From UBA11346 sp038318565 (GTDB lineage Bacteria; Planctomycetota; UBA11346): DNA of 57,533 nt. This document shows, one piece after another, positions 47,934 through 57,179 of this stretch. How positions within the stretch are numbered: position 1 is the first letter of the stretch; the number at the start of each line of letters is the position of its first letter. The position numbers were made by a program, and so were the translations under genes. The stretch is taken from assembly GCA_038318565.1 (NCBI GenBank), contig JBBQCI010000015.1:1-57533 (forward strand), in the 5' to 3' direction. The notes below the pieces were generated by a model. That model had not been told where the DNA came from, searched no databases, and saw only the letters and a list, made by a program, of their open reading frames with translations.

Positions 47934-49679
47934 ATGACTGACACGACCAAGCCACCCGCCCTGCCTCCGATCAAAGACGCCGTGCCCGATGGCAAGGTGG
48001 ACCCCCAGCAACCGCCAGCCAAACAACTGAGCTTCGGCCAGCAGGCGTTCATCTGGGTCATGGTCTGCGTCGTCGGTTTGATCTTTGGCGTTGGTGCCTC
48101 GTTCTCGCTGGTGTTCGCTCCGGCCCAGAAGGTCAACGGCATCGCCGAAGGCGAAGTCATCCACCGCATGCAGGTGGCCGAGCGTATGGAGCGCGTGCTC
48201 AACCAGAACGGCAACTCATATCAGCGCAAATTCGCCCAGCCGCCGTGGGTCGAGAGCCCGATGGAGGCCTATGCCGCTGATTTGCGCATGGCCCGGTTCG
48301 GCGAGAGCCGCAGCCTGATGCCCAAAGGCGCCGCCCTGGAACGCATCGAACAGGAGTTCCTGGCCACGCCTTTGGAAGGCAGCCAGGGACGCACCTACCT
48401 TGATGCGCTGCGCGAGCACGAAGGTGGCAACGACCAAGTCGCCCGCGAAGATCTGCGCCGCTACCTCGCTGAACGCGCAGCCCGCGACAGCCTCTACATC
48501 CGTTCGGCCATCGCTCCAGCGGTGCCGCGCGCCATCGCCGCTGATATGGCGTCCGTCCGCGGCGATCGCGCCGAAATGGTGGAAGTCGTGCTGTCGGGAG
48601 CCCGCTTCCTGGCCGAGGTTAAGGCGGACGACCCAGAGATCGCCACCGCCTATGAGCGGATGCGTGGAACCACCTTCACCCGACCAGCCGGGGTTGGCCT
48701 AGCGGTTGCCTGGGCCGATCGCGACGCCTTGGGCGCGACCATCGAAGTCTCAGATGCCGACGCCACCGTTTGGTACAACAGCCACAAGGACCAGTTCCTG
48801 GGCGAGCCTGATCCCAAGGATCCCTCCAAGCCGCCAGAAGCCAAGCCGTTCGAGGCGGTCAAGGCCGATGTCGTGGGAAAAATCCGCGCCGAGCGCGGGA
48901 CGGTTCAGGCCCAACTGCTGGTCGAGGCGTTCAACCAACGCGCCGAAGAGCTCGAAGCGGAGAAAGATCCAGCCAAATTCCGCGCCTCTGTGACCGAGGC
49001 CAAGCTCAAAATCGCTGAGCTCGCCATCGACGACCGGACTCCCGGTACGGTCGACCTGGGCGCCCTCGGTACGGTCAAAGACGTGATGCGGCTCTTCGGC
49101 CGCGACCACGAGGTAGGATTCCTCTCGCAGCCGCTGGTCACCAGCACAGGCCACGTGGTGATCATGCGCCTGGAATCGCGCCGCGAGCCCGGCTTCCAGG
49201 AACTGGAGGCCGTCCGCCCCCAGGTCATCCGCCACGTTGCCGGTCGTCGCGCCTACAAGTCACTGATGGAGGCTGCCGCCGCCTTGCGCACGGAATTGAC
49301 AGCCCAGGGTCCGGGATCCCTCGCCGTGTGGGTGGCTTCCGATGCCGCCAAGCCGTGGAACACCGCCCTGACAACCAAGCCCCAGCAGCTGTCCGCCAAA
49401 CTGGCGTCCACGCCAGCCGAACCAGACGGGCAGTCTGGCGATGCCGTCCTGATTGGGTCACTGAGCCTGGCTTCGCGGCCCCTGGCGGTGGTTGCCGCCG
49501 AACCTGCCTGGGAGGCCGATGTGCCTCGCGTTCGCCTCATCCAGCTCGGCGAGTTGAAACTGGCCTCGCGCGACGGGTTGGCCGAAGGTCCACTAGCCGA
49601 TGCCTACCGCGGCGCCCTGCGCAGATACGGACTGGCGCTGTTCGACAGAGAACTGCAGAGTCAGCTGGAAATCCGCTGA
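47934..49679 (+). CDS. Membrane-anchored SurA/PpiD-like chaperone
   Basis: The 581 residues have a Pro-rich cytoplasmic tail, one membrane helix (about residues 38-60) and a long periplasmic part. Two regions fit a SurA/PpiD chaperone: N-terminal helices around VAREDLRRYLAERAARDSLYIRSA, and a parvulin-like region around residues 350-445 (IAELAIDDRTPGTVDLGALGTVKDVM, then STGHVVIMRLESRREPG). PpiD-type proteins help outer-membrane and secreted proteins fold as they leave SecYEG. The peptidyl-prolyl isomerase active site is not clearly complete, so the chaperone role is better supported than isomerase activity. purC starts in its stop (TGATG). Confidence 0.65.
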   Translation: MTDTTKPPALPPIKDAVPDGKVDPQQPPAKQLSFGQQAFIWVMVCVVGLIFGVGASFSLVFAPAQKVNGIAEGEVIHRMQVAERMERVLNQNGNSYQRKFAQPPWVESPMEAYAADLRMARFGESRSLMPKGAALERIEQEFLATPLEGSQGRTYLDALREHEGGNDQVAREDLRRYLAERAARDSLYIRSAIAPAVPRAIAADMASVRGDRAEMVEVVLSGARFLAEVKADDPEIATAYERMRGTTFTRPAGVGLAVAWADRDALGATIEVSDADATVWYNSHKDQFLGEPDPKDPSKPPEAKPFEAVKADVVGKIRAERGTVQAQLLVEAFNQRAEELEAEKDPAKFRASVTEAKLKIAELAIDDRTPGTVDLGALGTVKDVMRLFGRDHEVGFLSQPLVTSTGHVVIMRLESRREPGFQELEAVRPQVIRHVAGRRAYKSLMEAAAALRTELTAQGPGSLAVWVASDAAKPWNTALTTKPQQLSAKLASTPAEPDGQSGDAVLIGSLSLASRPLAVVAAEPAWEADVPRVRLIQLGELKLASRDGLAEGPLADAYRGALRRYGLALFDRELQSQLEIR

Positions 49680-50575
49680 TGCCTGAACTGTTGGAGAGCC
49701 AGGTCCCTGGACTGCGCCTGCTGGCTCGTGGAAAAGTGCGCGATGTGTGGGAGGTCGATGAACGCCACCTGTTGTTCGTTGCCACCGACCGCATCAGCGC
49801 CTTTGACAAGGTGATGGCCACCCCGATCCCCGACAAAGGTCGCATCCTGACCAGCCTGTCTTTGTTCTGGTTCGACCTGCTGCGTGAGGTCTGCCCAAAC
49901 CATGTCGTCACCAGCGACGTCGGGGCCATGCCAGGCGAAGTGCGCAAAGAGCGCGAGCAGCTAGCCGGCCGGGCCCTGATGGTTCGCCGACTGAAGATCC
50001 AGCCGATCGAGTCGATCGTACGCGGCTATGTTGCCGGGTCTGGCTGGAAGGAATATCAGGCCAAAGGCACGATCTGCGATATCTCCCTGCCGAGCGATCT
50101 AGCCGAATCGGCAGAACTCCCCCAGCCGATCTGGACCCCCTCGACCAAGGCCGAGATGGGCACCCATGATGAGAACATCAGTCCGGACCGCGCCCGAAGC
50201 ATCATCGGCGCTAACGCCGACGTGATAGAACGTCACAGCATCGAACTGTACCGCCGAGCCCGCGACCATGCTCGCGCCAGGGGCGTGATCATCGCCGACA
50301 CCAAGTTTGAGTTCGGCACCGACCCGGACGGCCGGATCGTGCTCGCCGACGAGGTCCTGACTCCGGACAGTTCACGTTTCTGGCCAGCTGACCGCTATGC
50401 AGTCGGACGTGGACAAGACAGCTACGACAAGCAGTACCTGCGCGACTGGCTGGAATCGGTGCAGTTCGACAAGAATGGACCCGGCATCCCCCTGCCTCCG
50501 GAAGTGGTCAGCCGCACGCGTCAGAAATACCTGGAAGCATTCCGCGAGCTGACCGGGGTCGAGTTCCGCGCGTGA
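49679..50575 (+). CDS. purC: Phosphoribosylaminoimidazole-succinocarboxamide synthase
   Basis: Ligates CAIR with aspartate using ATP to form SAICAR in purine synthesis. 298 residues, the size of the bacterial/fungal long form. It has ARGKVRDVWEVDERHLLFVATDRISAFD (about residues 16-43), PNHVVTSDVGAMP, and RGYVAGSGWKEYQAKGTICDISLP with KAEMGTHDENIS (about 150-162), and it ends in TPDSSRFWPADRY and SYDKQYLRDWLESV. ATG 49679 is fixed by the overlap TGATG with the preceding stop and by homology. Confidence 0.96.
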   Translation: MPELLESQVPGLRLLARGKVRDVWEVDERHLLFVATDRISAFDKVMATPIPDKGRILTSLSLFWFDLLREVCPNHVVTSDVGAMPGEVRKEREQLAGRALMVRRLKIQPIESIVRGYVAGSGWKEYQAKGTICDISLPSDLAESAELPQPIWTPSTKAEMGTHDENISPDRARSIIGANADVIERHSIELYRRARDHARARGVIIADTKFEFGTDPDGRIVLADEVLTPDSSRFWPADRYAVGRGQDSYDKQYLRDWLESVQFDKNGPGIPLPPEVVSRTRQKYLEAFRELTGVEFRA

Positions 50576-50594
50576 GCCGGGTAGTTGGATCGCC

Positions 50595-51365
50595 GTGATC
50601 GAGCTGCTGCCGACCCCGTGGCATTGGGCGAATGCCATCGGCATCGCCCTGGTCGTGGGGGCCGCCAAAACCGGCATTCCCGGGCTCGGCTTCCTGGCCG
50701 TTCCCTGGCTGGCCTGGGTGATGGCCCCGAACTCGCTACTCTCGGTTGGAGCCTTGCTGCCGCTGCTGATCAGCGCTGACATCATGGCGGTCTGGCTATA
50801 CCGTCGCAATCCGGCCGTTCACCATCTCTGGCAACTACTGCCGTGGGTGCTGATTGGCATGGGCGTGGGTGCCATGCTGATCTTCCGCATGCCTGCGCAC
50901 TACTTCAATCCGGTCATTGGAGGCACGGTGATGGCCATGATCCTCGTCCATCTGTGGCGCACATGGCGCAAGCACATCGATCCGCCGAACCGCATTACCG
51001 GTGCCGGTGTCGGCATCATCGCCGGCACCACCACCACGCTCGCCAATGCCGCCGGCCCGGTCATGAACATCTACCTGCTCGCCCAGCGTATGCCTAAGGA
51101 GGAATTCATCGCCGCCGGAGCCTGGTTCTTCTTCGTGGTGAATCTGCTGAAGGTGCCGCTCTACATCATGCTCGGGAAGATGGGACACGACACGAAAATG
51201 ATGATCACCTCCCAGACGCTGCTCATGGATGCCTACCTGATCCCGGCAGTGGTGGTCGGCTCGCTGGTCGGACGGCGCCTGGTGCCGCATATACCCCAAC
51301 GCGCATTTGAAATTGTCGTGGTCGTCCTGGCCGCGGCTGGAGCACTGCGACTGCTTCTCACCTGA
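50595..51365 (+). CDS. TauE/SafE-family membrane permease
   Basis: The 256 residues contain seven to eight hydrophobic segments and the TauE/SafE pattern: an N-terminal GAAKTGIPGLGFLAVPWLAWVM, a second similar half beginning near NRITGAGVGIIAGTTTTLANAAGPVMNIYLLAQRMPKEEF, and GSLVGRRLVPHIPQRAFEIVVVVLAAAGALRLL at the end. Members export sulfite, sulfoacetate or related anions, or other organic acids; the substrate cannot be told here. The start is GTG. It follows purC after 19 bases. Confidence 0.82.
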   Translation: MIELLPTPWHWANAIGIALVVGAAKTGIPGLGFLAVPWLAWVMAPNSLLSVGALLPLLISADIMAVWLYRRNPAVHHLWQLLPWVLIGMGVGAMLIFRMPAHYFNPVIGGTVMAMILVHLWRTWRKHIDPPNRITGAGVGIIAGTTTTLANAAGPVMNIYLLAQRMPKEEFIAAGAWFFFVVNLLKVPLYIMLGKMGHDTKMMITSQTLLMDAYLIPAVVVGSLVGRRLVPHIPQRAFEIVVVVLAAAGALRLLLT

Positions 51366-51523
51366 CGCAGCACTTGCATCTTTTTTGAGCAAGCGATATG
51401 CGCGACGTCTGCTGCAAAAGGCAGCAGTGGCGCCATAAAGCATTGCTGCGACTTGAGTCAGCATCGGCACGACATGTGCAACACGGATGCACAGCCGCAG
51501 CTCCGCGGCGTGGAGGCGTTTAC

Positions 51524-53002
51524 GTGCATACCTGGCCAACCCGTGTTGGTGGTGTTCTCCAGATGCTGGACCCCGCTGTCGGCCCGCGGTTGATCCTCGA
51601 CCGCCTCTGGCATGAGGTGAAGGGATGGAAGACCATCGGCGGCATCTGGCTGCAGTGCCGGCCCGGCCACCTGTCTCCTGCCGGTACCTTCCTCGTTGGC
51701 GATCCGCCCGACAGCGCCGACGAGATCGCCGCCCTCGCCACTCCTGCCACCGCGCCGATTGCGACCGACAGTCTGCCCGTCGTAGCGCGGCAACTCCGCG
51801 ACGGTAATGTGCCGATCGCCATCCTGATGGTCAGTCATCGCGACAGCGAGGACGCCGCCGCCTTCCTCGTCGATGTCCTGTCCCGGTGGTGCATGGACCG
51901 CCTGCGCGTCCAGTTGGAGGTTAGCGAAATGGCCGAGGAGAACCTCGTCCTGCGGGAATCGCTGAGCACCCAGGTGCGCCAGAGCGAGATCCTGTCCAAC
52001 AGCGGAATCATGAATGCGCTCATCCAGAGCGCCGCGCGCGCCGCCGCGTCTTCAGCGACTGTTCTGATCCAAGGCGAGACGGGCACCGGCAAGGAACTGC
52101 TCGCCCGGCTGGTCCACAATCATAGCCACCGCGCCCACAAGCCGATGGTGTCGATCAACGCTGGCGCGCTCGCGCCCTCGTTACTGGAATCCGAGCTGTT
52201 CGGCCACGCCAAAGGTGCCTTCACTGGCGCCGACCACGAACGCAAAGGGTTGTTCGAAGTCGCAAATGGCGGAACCCTCTTCCTGGACGAGGTCGGTGAA
52301 ATCAGCCCGGAAACCCAGGTTCGGCTGCTGCGTGCCCTGCAGGAACGGACCATCACCAGGGTCGGCGACCATTCGCCCATGCCGATCGATGTGCGGATTG
52401 TCGCCGCCACTCATCGCGATCTGGCAGCCGAGGTACGCGTCGGACGCTTCCGTGAAGATCTCTATTATCGGCTGAATGTGGTCACCTTGGTCGTCCCGTC
52501 GCTGCGCGAGCGGCCCGAGGACATCCCCCTGCTGGTCAACCACTTCCTGCAGAAATACAACCGCGAGGAGCACAAAAACGTCGAAGAAGTGCCGCGCAGC
52601 GTGATCGACTTGCTGGTGTCCTATCCGTGGCCCGGCAATGTCCGCGAATTGGAGAACTGCATCCACAAGGCGGTGGTCCTTGCCCCCGCAGGCGTGTTCA
52701 TCGACGAACTGGTGCCAGCAACGGTACGCAGCTATGCCGCGTCCCGGGTCGCATCGTCGCCACCCCAGGAGCCGCCTGATCAATTCCTCAAACACGCCCT
52801 GGAGCGCTACGCCGAGATTTCCAGCCCAGACCTCAACCTGCTTTCCGTGTCAGCCGAGCGGATCCTGATCGCCTGGACGCTGAACCGCGAACGCGGCGTC
52901 AAGTTGCGTGCCGCAAAATCACTGGGCATCAACCGGGTCACCCTCGATCGCAAGCTAGTCGAGTACCAGATCAATGTTTCGCGCGGAAAAGGGGTGGCGT
53001 AA
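51524..53002 (+). CDS. Sigma-54-dependent transcriptional activator
   Basis: GTG 51524 is chosen because GGAGG (51512-51516) precedes it at 7 bases; ATG 51563 is an alternative. Of about 492 residues, 1-140 form an N-terminal sensory part that looks GAF-like. A helix linker leads to the AAA+ domain: Walker A GETGTGKE, then the sigma-54-contacting GAFTGA in AKGAFTGADHERKG, Walker B GGTLFLDEVGE, and VRIVAATHRDL and YPWPGNVRELENC in the C-terminal part of the module. The Fis-type helix-turn-helix lies at the end (LRAAKSLGINRVTLDRKL). No sensor kinase adjoins it. A sigma-54 promoter in front of flgD suggests a flagellar target, though they are 27 kb apart. Confidence 0.9.
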   Translation: MHTWPTRVGGVLQMLDPAVGPRLILDRLWHEVKGWKTIGGIWLQCRPGHLSPAGTFLVGDPPDSADEIAALATPATAPIATDSLPVVARQLRDGNVPIAILMVSHRDSEDAAAFLVDVLSRWCMDRLRVQLEVSEMAEENLVLRESLSTQVRQSEILSNSGIMNALIQSAARAAASSATVLIQGETGTGKELLARLVHNHSHRAHKPMVSINAGALAPSLLESELFGHAKGAFTGADHERKGLFEVANGGTLFLDEVGEISPETQVRLLRALQERTITRVGDHSPMPIDVRIVAATHRDLAAEVRVGRFREDLYYRLNVVTLVVPSLRERPEDIPLLVNHFLQKYNREEHKNVEEVPRSVIDLLVSYPWPGNVRELENCIHKAVVLAPAGVFIDELVPATVRSYAASRVASSPPQEPPDQFLKHALERYAEISSPDLNLLSVSAERILIAWTLNRERGVKLRAAKSLGINRVTLDRKLVEYQINVSRGKGVA

Positions 53003-53046
53003 ACCGGTCGTCGACCGCCCGCCTCGACCGCGACGGAGAGGCTGAA

Positions 53047-53604
53047 TCAGCCCTCGAGAATGTCTCTCGTTTTTTCCGCTAGCCGCTTCTCGGCCTGCTG
53101 CTCGTGATCCTTGAGCATGGCGTCGATCTTCTCCTTCGACTTCTTGATTAGATCCTCAGAAGCTTTCTGCTCTTTGCCCTTCGTCTCGATGTGCTTGATC
53201 GCGTCGCGACGGATGCTGCGCATCGCAACTTTGCTCTTCTCGCACTCGTCCTTGGACTGACCGGCGAGTTGCTTGCGGCGCTCCTGCGACAACGGCGGCA
53301 GCTGCAGGCGGATGGTCTGCCCGTCGCTATTCGGGGCCATGCCCAGGTTCGAGGCAACGATCGCCTTCTCAATCGCCTTGACCAGGGTCTTGTCCCACGC
53401 CTTGATCGCGAGCTGAGTCGGTTCGGGCACGGTGATCGCAGCACACTGGTTGAGCGGCATCATTGAGCCATAGGCATCGACCTGCAGGTGCTCGACCATA
53501 GCCGGCGAAGCGCGGCCCGTGCGGATGTGGCCGAACGAGTTGTTCAGCGCCACAAGCGACTTGTCGAACTTACTCTTGGCGTCAGCGATATCGGCATCGA
53601 ACAT
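53047..53604 (-). CDS. frr: Ribosome recycling factor
   Basis: RRF, with EF-G, splits post-termination ribosomes. The 185 residues match the family: the RTGRASPAMVEHLQVDAYGSMMPLNQCAAITVPEPTQLAIKAWDKT block, split by a loop region, and a C-terminal helix rich in Lys/Glu (EKSKVAMRSIRRDAIKHI, ASEDLIKKSKEKIDAML). The ATG has GGAG upstream. It follows pyrH by 17 bases on the minus strand, the usual pyrH-frr order, but rpsB and tsf are not upstream. Confidence 0.97.
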   Translation of the reverse strand: MFDADIADAKSKFDKSLVALNNSFGHIRTGRASPAMVEHLQVDAYGSMMPLNQCAAITVPEPTQLAIKAWDKTLVKAIEKAIVASNLGMAPNSDGQTIRLQLPPLSQERRKQLAGQSKDECEKSKVAMRSIRRDAIKHIETKGKEQKASEDLIKKSKEKIDAMLKDHEQQAEKRLAEKTRDILEG

Positions 53605-53621
53605 GGGTATTCTCCGTGGTT

Positions 53622-54320
53622 TCAGCCGGCGACGAGGGTGCCGGGCGGGTTGGGACCGAGGGCCGCGGCGATGGTGCCGGGAGCGGTCATGTCAAAGACG
53701 CGGATGGCAACGCCGGCTTGGCGGCATAACTCGAAGGCGGCCAGGTCCATTACCCCATAGCGGCCAGCCAGGGCCTGCTCGTAGGTCAGCCGGCCGATCC
53801 GGGTGGCAGTGGGGTCCTTGCGCGGATCGGCGGTGTAGATGCCGTCGACCTTGCTGCCCTTCAAGACGACGTCGGCGCCGATCTCCGCTGCGCGCAGAGC
53901 GGCGGCGGTGTCGGTGGTGAACCAGGGATGGCCGGTCCCGCCGCCGAATACGACCACCGCACCAGAAGCCAGCTGCTGCAGGGCGACCGCACGATCGAAG
54001 GCCTGACACACGTTGGGCACCATGTATGGGCCATGGACGACGCAGCGGCCACCCGCACGCTCGATGCCATCCTGCAGCGCCAAGGCATTGATCATGGTCG
54101 CCAGCATGCCCTGCCGGTCACCACGCGTAGGATCTGCTGCATCGCGCATCCCTCCGCCCCGCATGATGTTGCCGCCACCAACGACGATGGCGACAGGTCC
54201 ATGGGCCTGTCCGGCGAGCACCTCGTGACAGACACGATCAACTGTCGATCGGTCGTGGATCTGGTCGGACCCGGCAGCAAGCGCCTCGCCGGAAAGTTTC
54301 AACAAGCGTGGACGCGGCAT
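53622..54320 (-). CDS. pyrH: Uridylate (UMP) kinase
   Basis: Phosphorylates UMP to UDP with ATP. 232 residues, normal for the hexameric bacterial enzyme. It has LLKLSGEALAAG near the N-terminus, VVGGGNIMRGG (about residues 46-56), DRQGMLATMINALAL, and VFGGGTGHPWFTTDTAAALRAAEIGADVVLKGSKVDGIYTADPRKDPTA. ATG 54320 is fixed by homology; the longer frame upstream runs into the divergent porin-like gene and has no matching sequence. Confidence 0.96.
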   Translation of the reverse strand: MPRPRLLKLSGEALAAGSDQIHDRSTVDRVCHEVLAGQAHGPVAIVVGGGNIMRGGGMRDAADPTRGDRQGMLATMINALALQDGIERAGGRCVVHGPYMVPNVCQAFDRAVALQQLASGAVVVFGGGTGHPWFTTDTAAALRAAEIGADVVLKGSKVDGIYTADPRKDPTATRIGRLTYEQALAGRYGVMDLAAFELCRQAGVAIRVFDMTAPGTIAAALGPNPPGTLVAG

Positions 54321-54401
54321 CGTGGGCACTATGGGCGAAAGAGCGGATCGGCAAGCCAAGCGTGGTTGCATGGACGGACATGGTTGGATATACAGGCGTT
54401 C

Positions 54402-55550
54402 ATGCCTCTCCTCAGAATGCTGGCGACGTGCGCTCTGACCACCATGGTCGTGGCGGCAGACCCGGCAGATATTCCAGTCGATGTCCATGGATTTGTCGGC
54501 TTCGGATGGTTCCGCACCTGGGAGAACACCTACCTGGTCGCCGACAGCCAACAGGGCAGTACCGAGATGTGGGAGGCGGCGGTCAGCGTCACCAGCCGTC
54601 CCATGGACCGCCTGCGCCTCGGCGTCCAACTGTTCGCCCGCGACCTGGGCATCTACGATAACGGCCAACCTGCCCTCGACTACGTCTATGCCGACTGGCG
54701 GGCCGAAGACTGGTTGGGCGTCCAGGGTGGGCGAGTCCGCATCCCCGTCGGCTTGCTGCAGGAAGAGATCGATAATGATACGGCACGCACCCAGATCTTC
54801 CTGCCCTGGTCGGTCTATCCGCTACGAGTGCGGGATTTCTTCCTAGCCGTCGATGGTGCCAAGGCCTACGGGTTCATCCCCCTCGGCGGGGACCAATCCG
54901 TGGAATATACCGCTTACGGGGGCGTCTCCACCGTCGATGAGAATGGGGGATTCGCGATCAGCCTCGCTCGCTCCGCCTACGGAAACATCAATGAACTCAC
55001 CAGCAAGCGGACGCTCGGGGGCATGCTCCATTGGAATGGGCCAGAAGGACTGTCCGTTCGCGGCAGCCTATGGAACACAACCGGACTTTCGGTGCGCGGG
55101 AAGCGCGGGAATGTCTCAACCAGCGCGGACATCGGACAATACTGGTGGACCGTCGCCTCGCTGGGCTGGGAGGCTGGCGATGTACAGTTGGCCGCCGAAT
55201 ACAGCCGCGTCCATTACGATGGAACGGCCACGTTCACTCCTCCCGGGATCCGTGTCCCGGTAGGTCAGAACCAGGATGGCGGATACGTCTCAGCCACGTG
55301 GGCCGCCAATCGTTGGCTGGAATTCTACGGCGCGGTCGAGGCTTCTCGTCTACAGATCACCAATGAGGACTTCGGCCAGACGCGCGCCCTGGTCGGGGCG
55401 TTCGCCATCAGGCCTAAGCCCAACTGGTCGCTCAAGCTAGAATGGCGTGAGCTCCGTGGCCAGGCCGGTTATGTCACCACGCTCGACAATCCCAGTGGGC
55501 TGGAACAGAACTGGCGGATGGTGGCCCTCAAGACCACTGCGGATTTCTGA
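54402..55550 (+). CDS. Porin-like outer-membrane protein
   Basis: ATG 54402 gives a signal peptide (MPLLRMLATCALTTMVVAADP). The remaining 360 residues alternate polar and hydrophobic amino acids in the pattern of a transmembrane beta-barrel (VDVHGFVGFGWF, LRLGVQLFARDLG, LDYVYADWRAEDWLGVQGGRVRIPVGL) and end in a barrel-closing aromatic residue (TTADF). Family not firmly named; it resembles phosphate-selective or other OprP-like porins in the N-terminal GxxGW strand. The next gene is adjacent (TGA directly before ATG) and encodes a phosphate-binding-like protein, so the pair may take up one anion. Confidence 0.65.
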   Translation: MPLLRMLATCALTTMVVAADPADIPVDVHGFVGFGWFRTWENTYLVADSQQGSTEMWEAAVSVTSRPMDRLRLGVQLFARDLGIYDNGQPALDYVYADWRAEDWLGVQGGRVRIPVGLLQEEIDNDTARTQIFLPWSVYPLRVRDFFLAVDGAKAYGFIPLGGDQSVEYTAYGGVSTVDENGGFAISLARSAYGNINELTSKRTLGGMLHWNGPEGLSVRGSLWNTTGLSVRGKRGNVSTSADIGQYWWTVASLGWEAGDVQLAAEYSRVHYDGTATFTPPGIRVPVGQNQDGGYVSATWAANRWLEFYGAVEASRLQITNEDFGQTRALVGAFAIRPKPNWSLKLEWRELRGQAGYVTTLDNPSGLEQNWRMVALKTTADF

Positions 55551-55964
55551 ATGCGACCGCCGATCATCGCGTGCATCACCTTGCTCCTCGCCTCGGCTGC
55601 TGCCGATGGGGCGGTGGCGGTCCTGCATCCCGATCTGGCCAACCAGCGCCTCGATCGCGATCGGGTGGCTGGCATGCTGATGGGTCGGATTAGCACATGG
55701 TCGGATGGCACTCCCGTCGTGGTCGTCTTGATGGACGGACAGGCGGCAGTCGCGGATCTGACTGGACGGGAAGTGCCCCGCCTGCTGCGCGGCTGGAAAC
55801 GGCTGGTCTTCTCTGGGTCTGCAACGATGCCGACGCAAGTTGCTTCCATCGGTGATGTGGTGCGCCAATGCATGGCTGCCCGAGGAGCCATCGCTATCCT
55901 CGATCAGCCACCAACGGATCCGGGTACTGCCCTGGTAATCACCCTGGCGGACCCAGCGCCATGA
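55551..55964 (+). CDS. Small PstS-like periplasmic protein
   Basis: 137 residues with a signal peptide (MRPPIIACITLLLASAAADGA). LANQRLDRDRVAGMLMGRISTWSDGTPVVVVLMD (about 25-58) matches a part of phosphate-binding proteins (the IFLGKITxWSDG type), but the protein is far shorter than PstS, about half a domain. Such short proteins occur next to porins in several Gram-negatives. It may bind or deliver a substrate to the porin-like neighbour. Function unproven. Confidence 0.65.
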   Translation: MRPPIIACITLLLASAAADGAVAVLHPDLANQRLDRDRVAGMLMGRISTWSDGTPVVVVLMDGQAAVADLTGREVPRLLRGWKRLVFSGSATMPTQVASIGDVVRQCMAARGAIAILDQPPTDPGTALVITLADPAP

Positions 55965-55972
55965 AACAACAC

Positions 55973-55998
55973 AACCCCGACGTATGAACGCCGGGGTT
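55973..55998 (-). terminator. Terminator of rpmH (possibly bidirectional)
   Basis: AACCCCG (55973-55979) pairs with CGGGGTT (55992-55998); an inner CGT/ACG adds three pairs. Read on the minus strand it is followed by the T-rich TTGTGTTGTTTC. It lies between the convergent PstS-like gene and rpmH. Confidence 0.65.
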
Positions 55999-56025
55999 GG
56001 GGCTGCGCACCGAGAATCCGGGCGA

Positions 56026-56166
56026 TCAGCTCTTCTTCTTGGCCCTGCCCGAACTGAGGGCACGGTGACGGGAGAGGACAGCACGGCCACTGCGTGTCCG
56101 CATGCGACGGCGGAAACCGTGGCGGCGAACCGCTTTGAGGGCGCTACGACGAATGTTGGTCTTCAT
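56026..56166 (-). CDS. rpmH: 50S ribosomal protein L34
   Basis: L34 is a very basic small protein of the large subunit. The 46 residues read MKTNIRRSALKAVRRHGFRRRM and continue TRSGRAVLSRHRA with a lysine-rich end; the HGFRxRMxTxxGRxVLxRRR pattern is the family signature. The N-terminal MKRTYQPS is not conserved. ATG 56166 has AGGAAA upstream. The usual partners rnpA, yidC and dnaA are not adjacent. Confidence 0.9.
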   Translation of the reverse strand: MKTNIRRSALKAVRRHGFRRRMRTRSGRAVLSRHRALSSGRAKKKS

Positions 56167-56192
56167 ATGAACCGTTTCCTGCGAGGGCGGGG

Positions 56193-56220
56193 ATAATGGA
56201 CAGTGATCCGGCGTTTGCAA
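56193..56220 (-). promoter_or_regulatory. Possible promoter of rpmH
   Basis: On the minus strand TTGCAA (56215-56220) and CATTAT (56193-56198) are separated by 16 bases, about 26 bases before the rpmH ATG. Both are reasonable matches to the housekeeping consensus. Confidence 0.4.
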
Positions 56221-56271
56221 GTGGGAGGGGTGTGGGTTGCCGTCACAACCTGCCGCCTACTCTGCCGCCCA

Positions 56272-57096
56272 ATGCACCGCCTGATCCTCCTGCTGCTGGT
56301 TGTCCTACCTCTGACCTCCGGCGAATCCCCCCGCTCGGCCTTCTTCAATCAGAAGGTGTCGGCCCGCACCGTCGCCTTGAATCAGCCAGTACGCATCGAA
56401 CTGACCACCGTACCCCGGCAGATCGAAGGGGTCAGCATCGAAGCCTCGATTGCCGACGCTGTCACGCTGGGCGGTAGCCAAGCCTGGCGCCTGGTCGGTA
56501 AGCCGACCAGCCAGATCGATGACAAAACTCGCACCATCAGGGTTTCCATCGTAGTGCTGCCGCGTGCAGTTGGCGAAGCCGTCCTGCCCAGCATCCCAAT
56601 CAGTTGGCTCAATGGTGAACAAGTCGCCGACTTCGGCAGCGTGAAGGTCGAACCGCAGCTGGTGGTCGGTGGTGAGATCAAGCCGATGCCAGCCGAACTG
56701 ACTGCGGTCGCTGGCTTCGCCTGGGGCGCCAAACTCGATGACCTGAAAGAGACTGTCGGCCCGACCACGGTCGAGGGTGACCACCTGATCGCTAAGCCGA
56801 AACCAGGACTGGAGCTGATCTTCCGCCGCGGCGAGCTGGTCGAAGCCGCGATCGACGCGGGCGACATAACCATCGAAGACGCGCGCGTCAGCTTCCTCGC
56901 CCGCTGGGGCAGCCCCCAGATCGAAGAGGCTGGCGTCCTCACCTGGGTGCTTGGGTGGACCCGCATCACGGCCAGCACCCGCGGCGACGGCAAAGGCGTG
57001 AAGCTCGCCCTCGCTCGTGAGGATCTGCTCGCCCGCGCCGTCCAGGCCCGCATCACCGACAAGGTGTTCGGACTGCTCGAAGCCCCCGCGAAGTAA
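56272..57096 (+). CDS. Secreted protein of unknown function, BatD-like N-terminal domain
   Basis: ATG 56272 gives 274 residues with a signal peptide (MHRLILLLLVVLPLTSGESP). The next 120 residues have a beta-sandwich pattern (VALNQPVRIELTTVPRQIEGVSIEA, RTIRVSIVVLPRAVGEAVLPSI) like the N-terminal part of BatD-type proteins. The C-terminal 130 residues are different and not recognised. A MoxR ATPase, the usual BatD partner, is at 7554 but about 49 kb away. Alternative start 56203 would add 23 residues without a better signal peptide. Confidence 0.55.
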   Translation: MHRLILLLLVVLPLTSGESPRSAFFNQKVSARTVALNQPVRIELTTVPRQIEGVSIEASIADAVTLGGSQAWRLVGKPTSQIDDKTRTIRVSIVVLPRAVGEAVLPSIPISWLNGEQVADFGSVKVEPQLVVGGEIKPMPAELTAVAGFAWGAKLDDLKETVGPTTVEGDHLIAKPKPGLELIFRRGELVEAAIDAGDITIEDARVSFLARWGSPQIEEAGVLTWVLGWTRITASTRGDGKGVKLALAREDLLARAVQARITDKVFGLLEAPAK

Positions 57097-57179
57097 CGCG
57101 CACGATCAGGGCGACGACCCTGTATCCGCATTCCATCCGCAACCACCTTTCGAGCCTCAGCTCATAGTCGAAGCTACAC

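Noticed and set aside
51363..51378. Possible sigma-54 element TGACGCA-GCAC-TTGCA before the activator gene
   Set aside because: The essential GG of the -24 element is missing (GA), and only the -12 part fits.
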